From: Treponema sp. C6A8
Lineage (GTDB): Bacteria > Spirochaetota > Spirochaetia > Treponematales > Treponemataceae
DNA length: 64,000 nt
Reading direction: 5' to 3'
Assembly (NCBI RefSeq): GCF_000619925.1
Contig: NZ_JHVB01000001.1
Coordinates: 496,001 to 560,000, forward strand
Shown: positions 15,013-24,111 of the stretch, piece by piece
Position numbering within the stretch: position 1 is the first letter of the stretch
Layout: each line of letters begins with the position of its first letter
Translations under genes and position numbers: made by a program
The notes under the pieces: generated by a model
Databases searched by the model: none
What the model was told of the DNA's origin: nothing
Seen by the model: the letters and a program-made list of their open reading frames with translations, nothing else

Positions 15013-15966
15013 ATGAAAAAAATTATAGCAAAATCCTTAGTTATACTTCCAGTTATTTTTACAGCCTGTACTTCAGTGCCATCAAATAATAGCAAATCAG
15101 AAACAGAAAGCCCTTCAAATAACACATCAAAAGAAACAGCAGAAAACACACAAGATACCCAGTTCATTAAATCTCTGGACAATGTAAGTCTTAAAATTAC
15201 TTCAAGTCCAAAAGTGACAACTGCCGGAACAGATTTTAATACTGCTTTTTCTCTTGCAATAACAGGAAAAGACGGCGCACCCCTTGCAGCCTTCCCTGTA
15301 ACAGTTTCTTATCCTTCCGGAAAAGTTGATGGAAAGGTTCTTTTTTCAACAGCAGAATTAATTTCAGATGAAAACGGTTTCTGTACTTTTAAAGCAGAGA
15401 AACCAGACTTCGCCTGTGATGAAAAGCTTGCTTTCTATCCTACACCTATTTCCACTTCAGAAGAAGTAATTACAGCAGCGCAAAAAAAAGCTGTTTATGC
15501 AGACTGGAAAGTAAAATCTGACCTTACAAAAAAAGGCGCAGTACTCTTTATCTGGGAATTTAATGAAAAGAACCGTCCAACCCGTAACTCATATGAAGTT
15601 CTTTCAAAGCTCAAAGGATATGGAATCTGGAATGTCGGAAATGCTCCTGTAAACGAACCTAGCGACATTGGCAAATCACTTCAGACCTTATACAAAGAAA
15701 ATTACGAAATTATTGAAGACCAGTATGGCTATTTAATCTGCGGAACGATCAAGTTCTCTCAGCCTGTAACAGCTCTTGAAAACGGTACAGGCTACTGCTG
15801 CACAATGGTTGCAGATATTTCTGCTGTAAACATGAAAAACGGAAAGGTTGTTTACACATGTAAATTTGAACAGTACGCGCAGGGAACAAACTGGAACAAC
15901 GTAACACAAACCTGTAAAGATAAACTTTCGACAACAATTGCAGACAGCCTTATTTTCGGGCTATAG
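15013..15966 (+). CDS. Lipoprotein of unknown function
   Basis: 317 residues from ATG 15013; an upstream in-frame ATG at 15001 is less likely because MKKIIAK starts a normal signal peptide. The lipobox is IFTAC. A Ser/Asn/Glu-rich linker follows, then a beta-rich segment (KITSSPKVTTAGTDF with an Ig- or carboxypeptidase-regulatory-like feel). The C-terminal half resembles the LPP20/FlgO-like arrangement seen in some spirochaete lipoproteins, but not clearly enough for a call. It is followed 20 bases later by thrC. Confidence 0.65.
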   Translation: MKKIIAKSLVILPVIFTACTSVPSNNSKSETESPSNNTSKETAENTQDTQFIKSLDNVSLKITSSPKVTTAGTDFNTAFSLAITGKDGAPLAAFPVTVSYPSGKVDGKVLFSTAELISDENGFCTFKAEKPDFACDEKLAFYPTPISTSEEVITAAQKKAVYADWKVKSDLTKKGAVLFIWEFNEKNRPTRNSYEVLSKLKGYGIWNVGNAPVNEPSDIGKSLQTLYKENYEIIEDQYGYLICGTIKFSQPVTALENGTGYCCTMVADISAVNMKNGKVVYTCKFEQYAQGTNWNNVTQTCKDKLSTTIADSLIFGL

Positions 15967-15986
15967 GATATACAAAGGGGTAAAAT

Positions 15987-17390
15987 ATGATTTACACAGA
16001 CACACGAGATTCAAGTGTAAAGGTTGATTTCAAGACTGCCGTAATGGGCGGTATGAATGCAAAAACTGGCGGACTTTACATTCCAACAAGTTTTCCAAAG
16101 CTGGAGTCTTCTTTTATCTTAAAAGACCCGGCTCCTTCTTTCCGTGACATTGCCTTTAATATGGCAAAACCTTATGTAGAAGGTGAAATTCCTGATGAAG
16201 ATTTGACTCAGATTATTCAGGATGCTTATCCTTTTACCCCAAAAATTGTTCCTACAGATTCAATTTCTTACATTCTTGAACTTTTCCACGGACCTACCTG
16301 TGCCTTCAAAGATTTTGGAGCACGCTTTATGGCTCGTGTAATGTCATATTTCAACCGTTCAGAAAAAGACAACCTCCACATTCTGGTTGCAACTTCTGGT
16401 GATACAGGTTCAGCCGTTGGAAGCGCCTTCCACAACGTACCAGGCATTGACGTTACAATCCTTTATCCGGAAGGAAAAATCAGTCCTCTTCAGGAAAAAC
16501 AGCTTTCTACATTCACTGGCAACGTTCGCGCCCTTAAGGTAAACGGCACTTTTGATGACTGTCAAAAACTTGTAAAAACAGCCTTTACAGATGACGCTCT
16601 TCGCGGAAAACTCCGACTTTCATCTGCAAACTCAATCAATATTGCCCGTCTTTTACCACAGAGCTTCTACTACATGTATGCAGCCTGCTATGTACGCAAC
16701 CGCTGTGTAATTGATTCAAAACTTAAAGATCCTGCAATCATTATGGTTGTTCCTTCAGGAAACTTCGGAAACCTCACTTCAGGTTTGATTGCAAAGGAAA
16801 TGGGCGCTCCAATTGCAGGTTTCACAGCCGCAACAAATACAAACCGCACAATTCCAGACTGGATTTCAACCGGCGATTACAATGCCCGCCCTTCTGTAGA
16901 AACTTTCGCTAACGCAATGGATGTTGGCGCTCCAAGTAACTACGAACGCATTAAGGCAATGTACTCACTTGATCAGGTTCGTTCAATGTTCGCTTCTTAC
17001 TGGACAGACAACGACGGCATCATGAAAGCAATTAAAAACTGCAATGACAAAACCGGTTATATCATCGATCCACACGGAGCAATCGGATATCAGGCTTGGG
17101 AAGAAATTAAAGCCGGCGGACTTAATACCTGCAAGAAAAACGACTGGAAAAAGCCTGGTCTTTCTCCAAACCTGCCAGAATGGGCTGCCAAAATCGATTC
17201 AAAAGAAGCTGTCGGAGTAATTTTGGAAACAGCCTCACCTGCAAAATTCGGACAGATTGTAAAAGATGCAATCAACAAGGATCCTGCAATTCCAGAGCGT
17301 CTTGAACAGATTCTCCGTCTCCCAGATCAGGCAGTTCCAATGGAAAATGACTATGACAAATTCAAAGAGTGGCTTCTTGCCAATCTTTAG
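15987..17390 (+). CDS. thrC: Threonine synthase
   Basis: PLP-dependent last step of threonine synthesis from O-phosphohomoserine. The PLP lysine is K108 in GPTCAFKDFGARF, and the phosphate-binding loop region reads ATSGDTGSAVG. LYPEGKISPLQEKQ is typical of the longer ThrC subgroup, in agreement with 467 residues. Preceded by AAAGGGGT. The apbE reading frame begins before thrC ends. Confidence 0.94.
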   Translation: MIYTDTRDSSVKVDFKTAVMGGMNAKTGGLYIPTSFPKLESSFILKDPAPSFRDIAFNMAKPYVEGEIPDEDLTQIIQDAYPFTPKIVPTDSISYILELFHGPTCAFKDFGARFMARVMSYFNRSEKDNLHILVATSGDTGSAVGSAFHNVPGIDVTILYPEGKISPLQEKQLSTFTGNVRALKVNGTFDDCQKLVKTAFTDDALRGKLRLSSANSINIARLLPQSFYYMYAACYVRNRCVIDSKLKDPAIIMVVPSGNFGNLTSGLIAKEMGAPIAGFTAATNTNRTIPDWISTGDYNARPSVETFANAMDVGAPSNYERIKAMYSLDQVRSMFASYWTDNDGIMKAIKNCNDKTGYIIDPHGAIGYQAWEEIKAGGLNTCKKNDWKKPGLSPNLPEWAAKIDSKEAVGVILETASPAKFGQIVKDAINKDPAIPERLEQILRLPDQAVPMENDYDKFKEWLLANL

Positions 17391-18414
17391 AAATCTGATA
17401 CCGGCTGTAATAATTACAGCCGGATTTTTTTCGTGTAATACTTCTTCCTCTACCGCCTCTGATGTAATTTCCTTTGAGGCTATGAATACTTTTATGAGCA
17501 TTAAAAGCTTTGGAAAGAATGCTCAGACCGCAAATAAAGCTGCAAAGAAAAAAATCCTTGAAACAGAAAAACTGATTTCCGTTACAGATTCAGAAAGCCA
17601 GGTTTATAAGATTAATAATTCCTGCGACAGTGAAATTATTCTGTCAGAGGAATTAAACTCCCTTCTTTCACAGTCCCTTGATGCAGCCAGCAAAACAAAC
17701 GGAGCTTTCAATCCCTTTTTGTATCCCATAACAAAAGAATGGGGCTTTACAACAAAAAACTATCATGTACCGGGTGACGCCCGCATAAAAGAACTTTTGA
17801 CTCTTACAGACTATAAAAAGGCTAATAAAAAAGGCAATGTATTGTTCAGAGCCCCTGGAATGCAGCTTGATTTCGGCGGAATCGGAAAGGGCTATGCAGG
17901 AGACCTTGCCATAAAAACCTTAAAAGAAAATGGAGTAAGCTCTGCAGTTCTGGACCTTGGCGGTAATATCCAGCTGCTTGGAAGTAAGCCGGACGGGAGT
18001 GACTGGAATATTGGTCTAAGAAATCCCTGGAAAGCTGATGAAGGCCCTGTTTTTGCCCTTAAGCTGAGTGACTGCGCAGTTATTACAAGCGGCGGCTATG
18101 AACGCTTTTTCACCGGCGACGACGGAAAAGAATACATCCACATATTTGATTCCTCAACAGGCCGCCCGGTAGACAATGAACTTGTTTCAGTTACCATCAT
18201 TACAAAAGACGGCATTACAGGTGATCTTTTAAGCACAGCTCTTTTTGCAATGGGAAAAGAAAAAGCAATCGAATTCTGGAAAAGCTCTTCATATTATGAT
18301 TTTGAAATTATTCTTTTATGCAAAGATATGTCTGCAGTTATTTCAGAAGGAATTGAAAAGTCTTGCACAAAGCTGGCTGATTTTAGGAAAATTGAAGTCT
18401 GCAAGAAGCAGTAA
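17347..18414 (+). CDS. apbE: FAD:protein FMN transferase (ApbE) lipoprotein
   Basis: Covalently attaches FMN to Thr/Ser of exported redox proteins such as Rnf/Nqr subunits. The lipobox is AGFFSC. The ApbE core shows QLDFGGIGKGYAGD, VLDLGGNIQLLG and ITSGGYERFF, with the metal/FAD-site motif DSSTGRPV further on. The start is ambiguous: ATG 17347, or TTG 17377, which gives a shorter signal peptide and has GAG seven bases upstream. Either overlaps the end of thrC. Its 3' end overlaps the convergent transporter gene by 72 bp. The nearby rnf cluster is its probable client. Confidence 0.9.
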   Translation: MTMTNSKSGFLPIFRNLIPAVIITAGFFSCNTSSSTASDVISFEAMNTFMSIKSFGKNAQTANKAAKKKILETEKLISVTDSESQVYKINNSCDSEIILSEELNSLLSQSLDAASKTNGAFNPFLYPITKEWGFTTKNYHVPGDARIKELLTLTDYKKANKKGNVLFRAPGMQLDFGGIGKGYAGDLAIKTLKENGVSSAVLDLGGNIQLLGSKPDGSDWNIGLRNPWKADEGPVFALKLSDCAVITSGGYERFFTGDDGKEYIHIFDSSTGRPVDNELVSVTIITKDGITGDLLSTALFAMGKEKAIEFWKSSSYYDFEIILLCKDMSAVISEGIEKSCTKLADFRKIEVCKKQ

Positions 18415-19461
18415 AATAAAGAGCGCAAGTTGAATAATCAAGAGAATAAAAACATTTGAAGAAGTCACTTCTTTTTCCGAATATTCAAGTTCCCCCTGCT
18501 GCAACACCCTTTTAATTCTATAAAACACATTTCCACTTGTATTATAAAATAAATTCATCAGGGAATAAAAATATGCTGCAGTCAATCCCAACACAGAAGT
18601 TCCACGTGTTCTGATTTTTGAAGCAGACTGAGAAATACAGATTACAGAACTTAAAACCAGACACTTTCTAACTGCATCAAAAAAAGCTGCTTCATAAATC
18701 GTAAATTCTCCCAGTCTTAATAAAACTTTTCCTCCACCGCTGAAAAAGCTCAGAAAAATGATAAAAATCCATAAGGAAATATGAGGCAATAAACGAAGCT
18801 TTCTTTTATTCAAAAGCTGAAAGATTAATAAAATTGCAAAAAGTACCGTTAAAATCCAAAGAGATTTTATTACAAATGGTACAATTATTAACAAGATGAC
18901 TAAAATAATAGACAGAAAATCAAGTTTTTTCTTTTCTTTCGTCTTGTTTTCATATCCTTTAATCACCGGAACTTTATATATACCAAATTTTGTACTTATA
19001 AAGGCAGTTAACAGACCTGAAAAAAGTGAAAACAAAAGCATGAAGCCAAGAATATTATAAACTTCTTTTCCCAGATATAAGGCGGCGCAAACAATCTGAA
19101 TATAAGAACTTGCAGCTGCCCCGCATAAGGAAATACCGTAAACAGAAAAAAGCATTTCCTTAAAAAGACGTCGGTTAGCAATACTAATCAAATACATCAG
19201 GCTTCCCGCCCCCAGAGACTGACAGAAGGAAATCAAAAAAAAGGGAGAAAAAAGAGTTCCCGAAATAAAACTTGAAGTAACAGACTTTAAGACAAGAAGG
19301 CTTATAAAATCCAGGGGTGCAAAATCAAGGGCAAGTAAAATTACTATATTACCAAGCCCTAGTTTCAAAAAAGGCAGATGCGGCAGAAGAAATTCTGCAT
19401 AAGAAAAAAGAAGAGTCAGGGCTGAATAATATGCAAGTTTTTCTTTATTGCGCAATTGCAT
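18343..19461 (-). CDS. Gx transporter family membrane protein
   Basis: About 372 residues with many hydrophobic segments. LPFLKLGLGNIVILLALDF and LVLKSVTSSFISGTL match the Gx transporter / heptaprenyl diphosphate synthase component I family. The second half (after about residue 190) is an additional multi-span region. Start 19461 is preferred over 19470 because GGGG lies at better spacing. The start overlaps the NusG-II gene, giving a coupled pair. Such pairs often accompany ApbE and Rnf-like systems, which suggests flavin or isoprenoid-linked redox function; that is inference. Confidence 0.75.
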   Translation of the reverse strand: MQLRNKEKLAYYSALTLLFSYAEFLLPHLPFLKLGLGNIVILLALDFAPLDFISLLVLKSVTSSFISGTLFSPFFLISFCQSLGAGSLMYLISIANRRLFKEMLFSVYGISLCGAAASSYIQIVCAALYLGKEVYNILGFMLLFSLFSGLLTAFISTKFGIYKVPVIKGYENKTKEKKKLDFLSIILVILLIIVPFVIKSLWILTVLFAILLIFQLLNKRKLRLLPHISLWIFIIFLSFFSGGGKVLLRLGEFTIYEAAFFDAVRKCLVLSSVICISQSASKIRTRGTSVLGLTAAYFYSLMNLFYNTSGNVFYRIKRVLQQGELEYSEKEVTSSNVFILLIIQLALFILLLLADFNFPKISQLCARLFNSF

Positions 19462-19786
19462 CAAAATCATCCCCGCTTACAACAGTTATTATCACGTCAT
19501 TTGGAAGACAGATAATATGCTTTCCCCAGCCCTGATGAACACAGGTCTTATTTTTACAGGGAGAATCAACAATTCTTACCCTTCCATCATTTACTTCAAT
19601 TTTTGTAATTCCAAGCCTTCCCGAAACTTCATAAGTCCTGTTTTCCAGAAGACTGTATTCGTACTCATTTCCGTCTGCATTTACAATAAATTTATTGCCG
19701 TTTTTTATGCGGATTTTTGAAATTAAATAAACAGAAATAAATAAAATGCAAAGAAAAATTAAATAATCACCCGTTTTTAACTTCAT
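19445..19786 (-). CDS. NusG domain II-containing membrane protein
   Basis: 113 residues. One N-terminal membrane segment is followed by a small beta domain with CKNKTCVHQGW and HIICLPNDVIITV, the NusG-II pattern with paired cysteines. In other bacteria this family sits next to Gx transporters, ApbE and FMN-binding proteins, as here. It begins 5 bases after the GH57-like gene ends and overlaps the transporter by 17-26 bases. Confidence 0.8.
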   Translation of the reverse strand: MKLKTGDYLIFLCILFISVYLISKIRIKNGNKFIVNADGNEYEYSLLENRTYEVSGRLGITKIEVNDGRVRIVDSPCKNKTCVHQGWGKHIICLPNDVIITVVSGDDFDAIAQ

Positions 19787-19791
19787 TTTTT

Positions 19792-21726
19792 TTACTGAGT
19801 AATTTTAGGCTTGCGTTCTTTTTTAAGGTTTGTAATCGTAAAATTGATAGTCTTTTCGATTTCTTTTCCAGGTTCAATAGAAACATTCCAGAACATTGTA
19901 GAAACAAAGCTGAGATGAACCGGAGAATTGTTGAATTCACTTACCAGAGGATAATAAATATAGTGAGATTTTTCGTTAGGCTCAAAAGTAAAGGAAATGC
20001 AGCCTTCTGTATCAGAAAGCCTTATAGAATCAATATCGCTTAAGAATTGATTGCCATTCTGTTCAAGCAGGGATTTTGATGTATCAATTACACACTTCTG
20101 ATCATCAGTTGCAGTTTCAAGGTTATAGTAAACCAGAGAATCCGGATTATATTTTGTGTGGGCAATATTTGATTCAAGAGCAAAAATGGCATTCAAAGGC
20201 TTTTCACTTTCATTACGAAGAATATACTGAATAATCATTCCGGTTGAATTAATCAAAAACTTCTTTCGCAGATAAATCTTTTGTTTTGAAGAGCCAAAAA
20301 GAGCGTTTGCTCCCAGCTGCAATTCGTGATGACTCTGAGAAAACTTAATCTGATTGTACTGAACTCGGGAGAAAATACCGTCTCCTGCAGGAATGCCTTT
20401 TTTATAATCTTCAAACTGGCTTTCTGTAAAAATGTGATCTACGAAAAGTCCCCGCTTGTAGTTACCGTTTGAAAGATTGTCAGCATAGTTGCCGGTATTT
20501 TTGAGGATATCCAATTCCAGAATAGAACCGCCCACGCTTGATATGCAGGCAAAATAGTTCTGCATTCGGCAGATATACTCATTCATACCGTCGCAGTTGT
20601 AGTCAAAACAGGTAAGGCTTTCCTTAAATGCATTGTCTTCACGAAGGATTTTTTCAGCTTCCATCAAAAGCTTATATGACTGCTGGCGCAGCACAGCTGA
20701 AGTTGTAAGAAGTCCCTTTCCGTTCTGCCCCTGCCAGAGTTTATCGCGGGCAGAGTTCTTTCGCATTTTATCACTCTTATACTGATTAACCAGCATTCCA
20801 ACATAGAGAATACGGCTGAAAAGCTTCTTTACAGTTTCGAATGATTCCTGAAGGTCGTAGAAAGTATTGATATCGTCCGGGTTTACCTTATCTGAAAGCT
20901 GAAGATATGATTTATTAATTGCTTCAGTAACATAAACACTTTCCTTTACGCCCGAGTTCTTTTTGTAAGTAAAAGGAATTGTTGTCTTTACAGTTTCAGA
21001 TTCTGCAAGTTTCTGTGCCAATTCAGAAAATTTATCTTCATTCAAAAGACTTTCAAGGCACGAACGTTTTAAGTCAATGCAAAGGATTCTGTCAGGAGTC
21101 TGCTGGAATACCTGACCTTTCTTTTCGAGCTTTGCATTAAGCTTTTCAACCTTCTGAATAAAATCATCAACAAAATTGTCTGTACACTCAATAAAGTTAT
21201 GATAAATCGGGAAAATATCAATTGATTTTCCAAGATTTGACATTATCAGAGGAAGAAGATTAAGTTTTTTTGACGGAAGGCAGGCGCTGTCCAGGAAAAC
21301 ATATTCAAAACCGCAGGTAACAAGGTTATTTACCATTGAAGAATCCCAGCAGTCCGCAAATAATGAACAGCCGCGAGGCCTCTTTCCAAGACTCTGCCTT
21401 ATTTCTGCCGAAAGAAGATCCAGCTGACCGTTCCTGTCTGCAGTAAACAAAAGTGGAAGCAGTGGATCATAATATGCCCCGCCAGAAATTTCAATCTGAT
21501 TACGTTCTATAAGCTGTTTTAAAAGTGTAAGGAATTCCGGCCGCTTTTTCTTGTAAAACTGAATTCTGTTTCCCGGGAAATAAAATGTAAAATGAAATTC
21601 CGGATGCGCAAAAAGAAACTTAGCGAGCGGCTTATAAAGCTTCTGGTACTCTTTTTCTAGCAGTTCAGTAGTATCAAGGTTCGAAGATGCAGGTCTGTAA
21701 ATAAAACTTATAAAAGTGGTAGCCAT
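19792..21726 (-). CDS. GH57-family homologue with degenerate catalytic motifs
   Basis: 644 residues. The overall layout follows GH57 alpha-glucanotransferases: HPEFHFTFYFPG, IEISGGAYYDPLLPLL, then a GFEYVFLD segment, with a beta-rich C-terminal half. However, the N-terminal HxHQP motif reads FIYRPAS, and the segment expected to hold the nucleophile Glu (usually TERVWEP-like) reads FADCWDSS. It may be a non-catalytic or altered enzyme. The glycogen synthase gene at 965-2530 gives a possible glucan context. Confidence 0.7.
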   Translation of the reverse strand: MATTFISFIYRPASSNLDTTELLEKEYQKLYKPLAKFLFAHPEFHFTFYFPGNRIQFYKKKRPEFLTLLKQLIERNQIEISGGAYYDPLLPLLFTADRNGQLDLLSAEIRQSLGKRPRGCSLFADCWDSSMVNNLVTCGFEYVFLDSACLPSKKLNLLPLIMSNLGKSIDIFPIYHNFIECTDNFVDDFIQKVEKLNAKLEKKGQVFQQTPDRILCIDLKRSCLESLLNEDKFSELAQKLAESETVKTTIPFTYKKNSGVKESVYVTEAINKSYLQLSDKVNPDDINTFYDLQESFETVKKLFSRILYVGMLVNQYKSDKMRKNSARDKLWQGQNGKGLLTTSAVLRQQSYKLLMEAEKILREDNAFKESLTCFDYNCDGMNEYICRMQNYFACISSVGGSILELDILKNTGNYADNLSNGNYKRGLFVDHIFTESQFEDYKKGIPAGDGIFSRVQYNQIKFSQSHHELQLGANALFGSSKQKIYLRKKFLINSTGMIIQYILRNESEKPLNAIFALESNIAHTKYNPDSLVYYNLETATDDQKCVIDTSKSLLEQNGNQFLSDIDSIRLSDTEGCISFTFEPNEKSHYIYYPLVSEFNNSPVHLSFVSTMFWNVSIEPGKEIEKTINFTITNLKKERKPKITQ

Positions 21727-21810
21727 AAAACCTTTCCGGCCAGCTTTCCCACTTAAACCTGCCGCTCAAAGTTGTTATAATGCCAGTTCCCCAACAGGCA
21801 TTTCCAATTA

Positions 21811-22434
21811 TTAATTAAAATTGACTTTTATTATCTTATATATTTTATAACAATAAGCCCACAGTTTAAAGTATTTTTTTGTTTTCCTTTCAATATTTTT
21901 TTCTATTAAATTATCTTCAAATTCCTTTTCAAGCTCTGAACCGGCTTTAATGCCCCGTCCCAAATCAGTAAGATTTTTAGGAACCATTTTTATTATCTTC
22001 TGAGGACAGACAAGGCTGCACTTTCCGCAGCCGCAGCAGGACTGAGTAACTTCTGCAACGTGATCATTCATTACGATTGCCTTCTGTTCACATACCTGAA
22101 CGCAGTCTCCAAGTCCAAGACAGACAAATTTATAGCCAGGATCAGTAAAATAAATGGATTTTACCATGGCACAGGTATACTGCCTGTTAAAATCAATCGG
22201 CTGATTACGAATCTGCTTTTTATTCTGCTTTAAAACTACGGCTTTTTTATCCGAAACGATGATTTTTCTTTTATGTTCAGCATAAAAGTCGGAAGCATCA
22301 TTTAAGCTTACAAGAAGATTTTCAAAATTATTGTTTTTTTCATTTACAGACGGCTCCAGCACATAAAAAACAAAACTGATTAAAAGAGCCAGAACAAGAA
22401 CTATAAAAATCAAAAGAAAAATAGAAAGAATCAT
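21811..22434 (-). CDS. rnfB: Divergent RnfB-like ferredoxin subunit
   Basis: Electron-carrying subunit of an Rnf-type complex: an N-terminal membrane helix then a ferredoxin region. CLGLGDCVQVC and CCGCGKCSLVCP are the RnfB tandem [4Fe-4S] segments. The Cys normally four residues before the first motif is replaced (GYKFVCLG), leaving the first cluster one ligand short, and the usual separate N-terminal Fe-S domain is absent. 207 residues. Start ATG 22434 overlaps the rnfA stop as ATGA; a longer TTG start exists but lies within rnfA. Confidence 0.82.
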   Translation of the reverse strand: MILSIFLLIFIVLVLALLISFVFYVLEPSVNEKNNNFENLLVSLNDASDFYAEHKRKIIVSDKKAVVLKQNKKQIRNQPIDFNRQYTCAMVKSIYFTDPGYKFVCLGLGDCVQVCEQKAIVMNDHVAEVTQSCCGCGKCSLVCPQKIIKMVPKNLTDLGRGIKAGSELEKEFEDNLIEKNIERKTKKYFKLWAYCYKIYKIIKVNFN

Positions 22435-22994
22435 CTTAAAGCCCCCGGATTCAGCCAACTTATATCAAAAACAGAGAAAATCAAAAGAATTACGCCAAGG
22501 AAAATGAAAAACAAACTGTAGAATTTTTCATTCATTTTCTGCCCGTTATTCATAAGTCTCTGTCTTAAAGTAATGATAAAAGGACAAAGAACTCCAATCG
22601 AACAGATAACGCCGGTACAGATTACAAGAGTATTAATCCATGAGGAACTTTCTGCAATGGCTAAGAAAACAATACTGTATGAAATTATAAATTCAGTAGA
22701 AAGCTTGTTTGTTGTAAGACGAACCAGACATTCAAAAAAAGCCGAAATACCGACAAGAATAAGAAAAATTACCAGAGGGAAAATTTCTGTAATCTTTAGA
22801 GGAAGAAGAATTTTTGAAGTAATAATCCATGAAAGAATGGCTGTGATATAAATTGAAGAGACATTCTTAACAAAGAAGATAGCATTTGGAATTTTTGCAA
22901 TTCCAAATTCTCCTACACGGCTTATTCCAATTCCATAGAAAAGTACAGCAGAGGCAAAAAATGTGTAATACAAAAATGTTTCAAGATAAAGCAT
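22431..22994 (-). CDS. rnfA: RnfA-like membrane subunit
   Basis: 187 residues with six hydrophobic segments, RnfA/NqrE type (FLYYTFFASAVLFYGIGI near the N-terminus). Start 22994 has GGAGG six bases upstream; longer starts lack this. It overlaps rnfE by 14 bases and rnfB by 4. The canonical RnfA/E cysteine pair is not obvious, in keeping with a divergent complex. Confidence 0.78.
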   Translation of the reverse strand: MLYLETFLYYTFFASAVLFYGIGISRVGEFGIAKIPNAIFFVKNVSSIYITAILSWIITSKILLPLKITEIFPLVIFLILVGISAFFECLVRLTTNKLSTEFIISYSIVFLAIAESSSWINTLVICTGVICSIGVLCPFIITLRQRLMNNGQKMNEKFYSLFFIFLGVILLIFSVFDISWLNPGALR

Positions 22995-23607
22995 CCTGGG
23001 CCTCCAGATTTTCATAAGAATCAAATTTTCGTTTTATAAACTTCAGCAATACCAAAATCAGGGCAAAAATCATAAGGACACCAGGAATTGAACCGATAAA
23101 AGCAAAGAATCCTGTAGTCTGGAATGGGAAAATGATTTTTTCATAAATCAGATGATTTTCACCATAAAAAGTAAAGGTTCCGAATACAAATAAATCACGC
23201 AAAAGGAAGAACAAAAGCCCGATTAAACAGAAAAGTACAATATGAGTTCCGTTTGATTTCAATCTCTGCAAAAGGCTGAGTTCATCATTTTTTGAAAGAA
23301 TATGAATCATAAAAAGAGAAAGCGGCGGAAGATAAAAAAGAATGCTCATAACAAGGGCCACTTCTGTTTGAAAGACAACAAAAATCTGACGGTAAATGAT
23401 TGTAAAGGAAATCAAAAACATAAGAAGCAGCATAGTCTTTGTTTCTTTTATTTTTAAGAAACTTGTCAATGAATTAAACAAAGTTCCTGTAATTGTAAGC
23501 AAAAAAAGCTCCATACAGATTGTAAAGCCAAATACAAATCGTCCAGGAGTCGGAATAATTATAGAAAGAAAAGAAAGCAAATATAAATAGTTTGAATATT
23601 TTTTCAT
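22981..23607 (-). CDS. rnfE: RnfE-like membrane subunit
   Basis: About 208 residues, six hydrophobic segments, RnfE/NqrD type with the SIIIPTPGRFVFGFTICMEL region near the start. ATG 23607 (a GTG at 23610 is also possible) follows AAGG. Order in the cluster (C-D-G-E-A-B) supports the assignment. Confidence 0.76.
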   Translation of the reverse strand: MKKYSNYLYLLSFLSIIIPTPGRFVFGFTICMELFLLTITGTLFNSLTSFLKIKETKTMLLLMFLISFTIIYRQIFVVFQTEVALVMSILFYLPPLSLFMIHILSKNDELSLLQRLKSNGTHIVLFCLIGLLFFLLRDLFVFGTFTFYGENHLIYEKIIFPFQTTGFFAFIGSIPGVLMIFALILVLLKFIKRKFDSYENLEAQDALS

Positions 23608-23619
23608 CACACTAACCTT

Positions 23620-24093
23620 TTACTTTTGTTTACCGCTTTTTAAGATATCAACAATCCTGTTTTTCCAATAATCAATCCTGAGGCTGTTATTAAAGTTCTT
23701 TATCTGCGCAGAAAAACGTCCGTGCAAACTTGAAATACCAACAAATTCAACATCATAATCTGAAGAAACAAGAAAAACTGCCGGAGTCGGGCCGTAAAAT
23801 GTCTGAACGCGAAGAATAACAGCCTTATAAAGCTCGCCGTTTTTGCGGTTACGGGCTTCATAGCAGGCAAAATTCATTGAAAAAGGATTATCAATACGAA
23901 CTGTATTTTCAAGAGTCCAGCTGTTAGGTTCATGCTCTTCAAGTACAGTTTCAACAAGCCCTCTGAGATTTATCTGCCAGGATTTTCTTGAAATTACAAC
24001 AGAAAAAATTGTAAGAAAAAAGAAAACTGCAAAAAAGGCAGTAAGAATACCATATTTTATAAAAAAATCTTTATAAAACTTTTCGTCGTTCAT
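23620..24093 (-). CDS. rnfG: Short RnfG-like subunit lacking the flavinylation motif
   Basis: 157 residues: one N-terminal membrane helix and a periplasmic domain. FYGPTPAVFLVSSDYDVEFVG resembles the RnfG GYGGP...DxxG region, but the SGAT-type threonine that ApbE modifies in canonical RnfG is not visible. It is shorter than typical RnfG. Position between rnfD and rnfE supports the call. Confidence 0.72.
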   Translation of the reverse strand: MNDEKFYKDFFIKYGILTAFFAVFFFLTIFSVVISRKSWQINLRGLVETVLEEHEPNSWTLENTVRIDNPFSMNFACYEARNRKNGELYKAVILRVQTFYGPTPAVFLVSSDYDVEFVGISSLHGRFSAQIKNFNNSLRIDYWKNRIVDILKSGKQK

Positions 24094-24111
24094 AATTTCC
24101 TCTTCTATTTC

